A stretch of DNA of 64,000 bases from the NCBI GenBank assembly GCA_014904845.1, contig MU119404.1:1723-65722 (forward strand), given 5' to 3'. A model generated the notes under the pieces. It had not been told where the DNA came from. It searched no databases and saw only the letters and a program-made list of their open reading frames with translations. The position numbers and the translations under genes were made by a program. The stretch comes from Acephala macrosclerotiorum (lineage: Eukaryota; Ascomycota; Leotiomycetes; Helotiales; Mollisiaceae). The stretch's first letter is position 1. The number at the start of each line of letters is the position of its first letter. Below, in pieces: positions 57,665 to 64,000 of this stretch.

Positions 57665-59490
57665 ATGCGTCTTTTAGAACTTAATAACGATGGCGAGGTA
57701 AGCCTGACCAAGGACTTCGTTGGCGACAATATTCCCGAATATGCTATCCTTTCGCACACATGGGGAGCGGACACAGAAGAGGTCACCTTTAAAGACTTGA
57801 TGGATGGTACTGGCAAGGGCAAGTCTGGCTATAAGAAGGTCTGCTTCTGCGGAGAACAAGCCAGACGCGATGGCCTGCAATACTTTTGGGTGGATACTTG
57901 TTGTATCGATAAATCAAGCAGTGCGGAGCTGTCGGAAGCAATCAACTCTATGTACCGTTGGTACCAAGATGCCGAGGTATGCTACGCCTATCTTGCCGAT
58001 GTGCCGTCGGAATCCAAATTCTCAGACAGCAGGTGGTTTACCAGAGGATGGTGCCTTCAAGAGCTAATCGCTCCGTCAACCGTAATATTTTTTGATGAGA
58101 AATGGAAGGAGCTAGGTACCAAGGCAAGCCTACGACAAGATGTATCCGAATGTACCGGTATACCTGTCGATATCCTCTCCGGAGACGACCTTCAAACGGC
58201 TAGTATCGCACAAAGAATGTCATGGGCTGCGAAGAGAAAAACAACGAAGGTTGAAGATCTTGCCTATTGCTTAATGGGCATATTTGGTATCAACATGCCG
58301 TTGCTCTACGGAGAAGGAAAGAGGGCTTTCTTTAGACTGCAAGAGGAGATTACGAAGGTTTCGGACGACCACAGTATCTTTGCCTGGAAATCTAAAGAGG
58401 AGAAGCATGGCGGGCTTCTGGCAACCTCCCCAAATGCATTCAAAGAATCCGCCAATGTCGTTCCATCCAATCCTTTTGTTACCTACCCTACCCCTTTGAC
58501 CGTAAGCAACAAAGGGATCCATTTAGCAGTACGTTTCGTAGGTACAGGTCATCCGGGATTAGGGCTCGCCATCCTTCATTGTACAGAGAGTGGAAATGAT
58601 GATAGGTTAATCGCAATCTACGTGGGGGATTTATTCCTAACGATGGAGTACTTCGAGAGAGTCCAATGCGAAAAGTTCGAACTGCTCGACCTAAGAGACT
58701 TCAGATCATCACAATATTCTTCGAGGAGAATATGTATCCAACAACGGCCTCTGCCAAGGTGAGAACATCTAAAGCCTTTAGACATTCGATATTTATGCTA
58801 TGAAAGGGAGATGAGCTTGGTTTTGCTCTAGAGAAAATTCATCTACGTTCGAGTTGGAAATTATCTGATGCGACGCTAACCAGTTTGATCGGTATTAGGG
58901 AACAAGCGATACTATTACGCCCGACACAAGGACGGGACAATGAGAGAGCAAACCTACTGTTATCACGAAGCAAGACTAAACCCGACTTGAAAGATGAAGA
59001 TGGACGAACGCCGCTGTCGCACGCAGTAAGGGGAGAATGCAAAACAATGGTAGAGTTGTTTCTGGCTCGAAGTGATATTGAGGCTTACTTGACAGATGGC
59101 AATGGGCGGACGCCACTGTCGCATGCCGCGGAGATTGGAAATTGTAACATTGTCCAGCTGCTGCTTAAGAATGGAGTCAAGGTCGACTCGAAAGATAGTG
59201 GCAATTGGACGCCGTTGTGGTGGGCCGCTGGGGGAGGGCACGAGGCCGTCGTGCAGCTATTACTTAAAAACGGCGCCGATATCGAGTCGAAGGATAAAGA
59301 CTATGGCCGGACGCCGTTATCGTGGGCCGCTTGGGGAGGACACGAGGCCATCGTGCAGCTATTACTTAAGAACGGTGCCGATATCGAGTCGAAGGACAAG
59401 TATAGCCAGATGCCGCTGTCGTGCGCTGCCGGGGGAGGGCACAAGGCCATTGTGAAACTATTAGAATCATATAGTACTTACTCTTTATAA
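57665..59490 (+). CDS. HET-domain protein with C-terminal ankyrin repeats (561 aa)
   Basis: Two exons (57665-58758 and 58899-59490) splice in frame. The 140-nt intron has GTGAGA, a perfect GCTAAC branch site and TATTAG. The N-terminus MRLLELN and the HET motifs YAILSHTWG, YFWVDTCCIDKSSSAEL, WFTRGWCLQELIAP and LAYCLMGIFGINMPLLYGEG are complete. HET domains trigger heterokaryon-incompatibility cell death in fungal allorecognition. The C-terminal part holds about five ankyrin repeats of 33-34 residues. The last three units are nearly identical to one another at DNA level. There is no NACHT or other nucleotide-binding domain between the two parts. The protein ends shortly after the last repeat. 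Intact. Confidence 0.88.
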
Positions 59491-61129
59491 ACTGTATTGC
59501 ATTGACCTCCACCCCACCTGCCACCTGTCTCTGAGCTCTCTTTATATACCTCTGAAGGAATCACCTCAATTAATTTGAAATGCTAAAAATGATTATAATA
59601 AAAGACACAGAAAGATATTTATTAATAATTATTTGATTTAGTAATCCTGATTAGAAATCTGACGCCGCAGATGCTGGCTCTTTCTGTTGAATCTTTGCCC
59701 CAACCAAACAGTCAACCTGGTGGTGTTCGGAACATTCGACGTTTCTCGCTTGACTACGCACCGACCTGAGATCGCCCACTACCCCACCAATGCAAACGGT
59801 GACTCGCCACTAAAACACCTCAAAACACTTCTCGAATATCCTCCCCCAACCCCAATTTCTTAACTGCGAAATCTACATATTACTGGAGCGGAGCGCATAG
59901 CGCGGCGCTAGAAACTCATAAGCAAATGACCCATTTCCGCAGTCACGTGAAGTAGCAGCACGTGATACCCAATCAAAAAGTTGTCCTCCTTCAATTTTTA
60001 TAAGGATCACTACGACATATACAGAATATAGAGATTATATGGCGGAGCGCTCGGTGTGACCCCGGGAACTCGTAATAAGTAGTAAGACGTTGAGCACACG
60101 TGATACTCTAGAAGTGTGACGCGTGTATGTGGGGATAAAGGCAGTTAGCGTCTTAGCAATGAGGCTTAGTTTAAATTCTAGAAGTGTTCAAGGGGGAAGC
60201 CGATTTCGCTAGCGATTGTATTGAAAAATCCTCTCTTTAAAACTGCCGCTATCTGTTCCTTTGGATTCATTTTTTTTTAGTATTAAATTGCCCGTTCCGT
60301 GCTTATACTATGCAGAGTTCTATATGTGCTGATGCAAATATCTAGAGTAAAAAGAAAGGTCTTGCTAGATAGGGGATGGGTTGGAGAGATAAGTGAGAAG
60401 ATGAGTGAGGAAAGATGCGAAAGCAACGAAGCAGAAAACGTCCCTACATGTAGGCATTTTTGCATTTTGCCTGAAGACAGGCATACCAGGATAAGTGTCT
60501 GTGGATGTACAGTGGTGACAGAGTTCGGACCCCTGGCTGGGCGAAGGGGTCCTTTCAGGCCCCTCGCTAAAAGTTGACGATTTCTAATGAGATGCATCAA
60601 TAGGGTGAGCAGACTTGAGCCATGGCCGAGCTGTCTCTGAGCCGGCCTGAGCCAAGGCGGATCTGGTTAAGTGAGCATAAGTGTGAACATTCCCGTGGTA
60701 GAACATGTACTTCCAATGCTCCGACACCTGGTCCAGACCAAAGCTTTTTCTCCTTGTTAATCCACCCCTGCCAACAATAACACACGGACACTCTCAGCCC
60801 ATTCTTCTTCACTTAATCTCCACCCTTTAAGTTCTTCATACTAGATGTGAAAATACGAAGACGCAGACGAAGCTGAGTGCGCACTCAAGATGCCAAAGCG
60901 TGGCGATAGGAAGCGGTCTGGGGCCGGACGTAGGTTTGTTAGATCCTTTACAGTTTGAAGGTGTATATACTAATCTTGAGCAAAGCTATAATTACCACGA
61001 TCGCAAACAATACGTTGCTCCTCCTCTAACTCTAGTCCCAATCCCGCGGGTGACTTTCAGCCGCCCGATTATCGAGTACCAAAAGCTTCCCCGATCACAC
61101 AGCCACCAACAATACCGATGGCACACCTT
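59491..61129. other. Intergenic with CACGTGA motifs and short repeats
   Basis: CACGTGA occurs at about 59945, 59960 and 60099. A degenerate direct repeat (GGAGCGCATAGCGCGG.. versus GGAGCGCTCGGTGTG..) begins near 59893 and 60043, about 150 bp apart. GGACCCCT and AGGGGTCC near 60528-60554 can form a hairpin. No gene is recognised. Confidence 0.5.
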
Positions 61130-62190
61130 CAACTTCTGATTCTCCTCTAGCCATCGAACTTGGTAATCTGTCGCTTTCAGATCCGTCGCCAGGACAGCTG
61201 GCTGTTGTTGATGAAACATCCCCACGATTCAATGAGCTGGCAAAAGAGTTGCGACTCCAGATCTGGAACTTCACTATCGTTCCACGGATTGTGAAGTTCG
61301 AGCCAGGTGGAGGCAAGCACTTGCGTCAGTCCAACTCCAACTTTGTCGTTACTGCGTTACTCGTCCAACTCCTTCTCGGGTCGTGAAATATTCACGGAAA
61401 AACATTCTAACGTCTATAAAGGGCAATGAACGTAAATCGCGAGTCATGCCAAGAGATTAGAAAGTATTATCGGCTGTGCATCAATAACTTCTACAATGGT
61501 GACACGATGTCTTGCCCGACTTTGGATTTTTTATCAACTTCAACGTGGACATTGTGTACATCGACCCCATTCTTCGACACGGAGGTTTTCTACGGCAAGA
61601 GATCGATTTATCTAAACCCCGGATTGGAGCTACCTTGAGGAGAGCTTACGATCACTACGCCTTCTGGTTAGCTCAGGTGCATGTGACATTTTTGATAAGC
61701 CTTTAATTTTCAATTCCCCGTATAGTCTTGATCATGTTGAACAATTATGTCGATGTTGGAAATCTACTGTTTAGAGAATTACATTCTGTAGTAAATTCAC
61801 TCCAAAATCTATCCCCTCTCTACGATGATCCTGACTACCATTGATGTGCCTATCGCTCTGGACACGCAGGGGGATGCATTGGCCCGGTGTCTCGCTCTCA
61901 GATGCCCCAATCTCAGAGAGATTTCAATTCTCCTCGGCTCCGATATTGAACCACGAGTAGGCAAATTGGCCTTGTTTACCTCCAGTACCGCTAAACAAGT
62001 TGACTAAATGGACAGACAGCATTGCAAGAGCATTCGATCATATTTATCATGCAGCATCAAATGATCCTTCCATGGTCATAAACAAATGGTGGATGCACGA
62101 CTTGAAGTTGCGGTTCATGAAGATTGTCGAGACTTCGGACTCTCAACGGAAGGAACGAAATAAATATATTGAAAAGAGTGGCAGAACATA
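61130..62190 (+). pseudogene. 2EXR-domain relic
   Basis: The 2EXR signature is readable at about 61223-61310 (PRFNELAKELRLQIWNFTIV, then PRIVKFEPGG). After several stops there is the hallmark NVNRESCQEIRKYYRLC near 61429. A frame change near 61510 is needed to reach FGFFINFNVDIVYIDPILRHGG. Later pieces (LALRCPNLREISILLG at about 61880) are in a further frame. The order of motifs is that of 2EXR proteins, but no intron set I can see restores one frame. This is the third family member within 12 kb. Confidence 0.65.
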
Positions 62191-62523
62191 AGAAGAGAGT
62201 TGAGGAGAGCTTGAGGAGGTTGATGGCTCAGAGAACTCGAAGATAGTTTGGGCAAGGGATGATGGGAATTAATCAGGAACATAGTTGGTAAGCGCAAGGA
62301 TTTGGGTTTGTCTGCAGCTATAGGTAACACTACTTTAGGGTACTAGAAAGGCAGCATCGCCAGATTTCACATCTTAGAAAGTGATGTGACATGCTTTGGT
62401 CAGATTAAGACAGAGAGGAATTGGTTAAGTCAGTCGTGTTGATCTAGGGTAGGTACATACATGATGCCAGCGCATGTCAGTCTCGTTCCATGATCTTTTT
62501 CTTCTCTTATACCTGGCTTCGGG

Positions 62524-63792
62524 TTAATCATCAAGCGATTGGAAATCTCCACCACAGCGTAAACGCCTGAACCAGTTTCCCATACTTGATCCAGCCTTCT
62601 TCATACCTGCCTTCATACCACTCATGCAGTTCTTGTTCTTGCCTTTTGACTTTGGCTTGGTAGTCTGGAGATGTATCAGGTTTGTCAGGCAACAGAGTGG
62701 TGAGAAGTGCCAACGTACCTCGTGAGACCCTGTCACCGGATCTTCTTCAATCATCTCTGGCTCTACGCCGGAGCTCAGACCATGATACCATAGCAGACCT
62801 TTGACCCAGGTATCTTTCTCAATAGCAGTAGTGGTTGGAGCCTTCTCAATCTCACCGAACATCCTTCTTTGAGTGGGTGGTGCTTGTTCCATCGCCTTCT
62901 CTTTCTTATCCGTCTTTTTCCGAGCGAACTTCTTCCGCAGCTTGACCTTGAACTTTTCTTTTACCATAACGACAGGAGACGGCGGGGCAGAAGCTAGCGA
63001 TTTGTGACTCGAAAACTCCTTCTCAGTATCCTCGAGAAACTTCTTGACACAATAATTCCCAATCATAAACTCGAACACGACCTTCTCATCCTCACCATGA
63101 CTAGCCATTTCAGGCTTGGCTCCTTCGTCATCCCCACTTTCACTTCCGTCTTCATGCTCCTCTTCCTCTTCGACTAATTTATGTTGATGTTTCATGAACA
63201 CTGCCCACCTCGCCTGAATCTCCCAACCATACTTCTCCAAGAACACCAAGAATTGTGGCCCTGGTTTTGTCAACTTGATCGTACTCTCCAATACAGCCTT
63301 AGCCCGACATTCAGAGACCCCCATCGTCGAAGCAGGTATTGGCAAGCAAGTGCTGATCAAACCCTCTCGCTCAGAGCTGGATCTCGAGTCCAAAGACAGG
63401 TTGGACGTGGACGATGTCCCTGTATGGAGCATGAGTCGACATGGTAAGCAGTGGCATCCTGATGCGAGGATCTTGTCCCGTTGTATGCGTCGTTCCTCAG
63501 CGAGGACAAGTGGATGTGTGGGGACGAGGAAGCCGGAGGAGTTGGGAGTGTGTTGGGCGCGGAGGATTGATGAGGCGTGGGAGTGGTGGGTGAGTATGAG
63601 GGAGTTGGTTAGGGTTGCGGCGTAGGTGTGGAGGAAAGCGTTGATTGTTCGGGATGCTTGGGACAGGGCGTGAAGGGACGAGGATGAGGGGAGGTAGGTG
63701 AGGATTTGGAGCAGGAGTTCGGGTGGAATGGTAAGGAGTTTTGGTTTTGTAGACGGAGGAGAGGTGGTTGGTGTTGGTGAAATGAGAGACAT
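62524..63792 (-). CDS. F-box protein (~400 aa)
   Basis: The start chosen is the ATG at 63792 (MSLISPTPTTSPPSTK). The frame stays open for another 43 codons upstream, but they are hydrophobic noise. LLTIPPELLLQILTYLPSSSSLHALSQAS is an F-box, implying an SCF ubiquitin-ligase adaptor. The middle contains an acidic run of Glu residues (VEEEEEHEDGSESGDDEG) and a Lys-rich basic patch (KFKVKLRKKFARKK). Near 62720-62660 there is an intron with GTACGT and CTCCAG. Splicing there leads either to TTKPKSKG.. or, with a less usual donor one codon later, to the more protein-like YQAKVKRQEQELHEWYEG ending at 62531. The C-terminus is therefore uncertain. No target-binding repeats were seen. Confidence 0.75.
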   Translation of the reverse strand: MSLISPTPTTSPPSTKPKLLTIPPELLLQILTYLPSSSSLHALSQASRTINAFLHTYAATLTNSLILTHHSHASSILRAQHTPNSSGFLVPTHPLVLAEERRIQRDKILASGCHCLPCRLMLHTGTSSTSNLSLDSRSSSEREGLISTCLPIPASTMGVSECRAKAVLESTIKLTKPGPQFLVFLEKYGWEIQARWAVFMKHQHKLVEEEEEHEDGSESGDDEGAKPEMASHGEDEKVVFEFMIGNYCVKKFLEDTEKEFSSHKSLASAPPSPVVMVKEKFKVKLRKKFARKKTDKKEKAMEQAPPTQRRMFGEIEKAPTTTAIEKDTWVKGLLWYHGLSSGVEPEMIEEDPVTGSHEVRWHFSPLCCLTNLIHLQTTKPKSKGKNKNCMSGMKAGMKKAGSSMGNWFRRLRCGGDFQSLDD

Positions 63793-64000
63793 GTTTGGTG
63801 ATGACTTGTTAGTGTTAGTGAGGAGGTTCCGCAATGACAGTATGTAAAGTAATGGTAGCTGAAAGATGGACGAAAGTTGGAGCTCGAGGAAGAATATAAC
63901 AAACGGAGTAGTAAAATGCATATATCGGAAGTCTTGAAATTAACGCAAATGAAAATATAGGTGATCGACGTACGGGTCTGGATGATTCCGGAGAGTGGGT
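63793..64000. other. Window edge, upstream of the F-box gene
   Basis: CT/GA-rich sequence is probably the 5' leader or promoter of the F-box gene. It is cut by the window end. Confidence 0.35.

Noticed and set aside
58759..58898. Reading the HET and ankyrin parts as two separate genes, or as a gene broken by stops
   Set aside because: A single intron with GTGAGA, GCTAAC and TATTAG joins them exactly in frame.
60283..60600. 105-codon minus-strand frame with Ser/Leu-rich C-terminal half
   Set aside because: Looks like a translated repeat or untranslated region; no domain, and no intron or neighbour supports it.

Overview
The window is nuclear DNA from a filamentous ascomycete (Pezizomycotina). 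The signs are short spliceosomal introns (46-60 nt, GT..AG, branch sites like GCTAAC), Zn2Cys6 regulators, HET, 2EXR and fungal rhodopsin-like domains, and very AT-rich blocks with RIP-like decay beside ordinary coding DNA. A leotiomycete is my best guess for the class, but that is inference only. Nothing bacterial, viral or organellar was recognised.

Layout. 1-2.9 kb is an AT-rich block in which most surviving C bases are followed by G. It ends in a solo transposon terminus (3039-3078) abutting a truncated siderophore-transporter relic. 5.4-6.1 kb holds an old ~200-bp tandem repeat. 6.6-9 kb has two intact genes (a small membrane-anchored protein and a monocarboxylate-type MFS carrier). 10.5-18.1 kb mixes one intact hypothetical gene with four broken ones (rhodopsin-like, PAF-acetylhydrolase-like, aspartic peptidase, internally deleted MFS carrier). 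18.7-20.6 kb is an intact six-exon 14-TM efflux pump with a 591-bp TIR element 242 bp upstream. A degenerate Zn2Cys6 regulator follows. 24.9-29.1 kb is an intact Dnf3-like P4-ATPase.

29.5-35.8 kb is a decayed gene cluster: an FAD monooxygenase flanked by two C6-regulator relics and invaded by two different TIR elements, one sitting exactly inside an aspartate-to-serine stretch of the monooxygenase with a TA duplication. 36.2-38.8 kb is an intact secreted six-hairpin glycosidase-like gene. 40.7-50.8 kb carries conserved, mostly housekeeping-looking genes (a Ser/Thr-rich secreted protein, a LAMTOR1/Ego1-like lysosomal anchor, a cysteine-containing small protein, an F-box/RPEL protein, a 2EXR protein), with a 3.5-kb apparently gene-free gap. 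51-64 kb is again accessory: a small fold-back element, AT-rich patches, two broken 2EXR paralogues, a broken double-GNAT gene, an intact HET-ankyrin gene with nearly identical repeat units, and an F-box gene at the end.

How the genes work together: no complete pathway is present. The clearest functional theme is transport and export (SIT relic, MCT, efflux pump, flippase), plus a remnant of a regulated oxidative catabolic or secondary-metabolic cluster. The striking biology is the density of decay. About ten recognisable genes are broken, often by C-to-T (or complementary G-to-A) nonsense changes or single frameshifts, next to intact neighbours. All domain calls are from reading the translations by eye; no database search was run.
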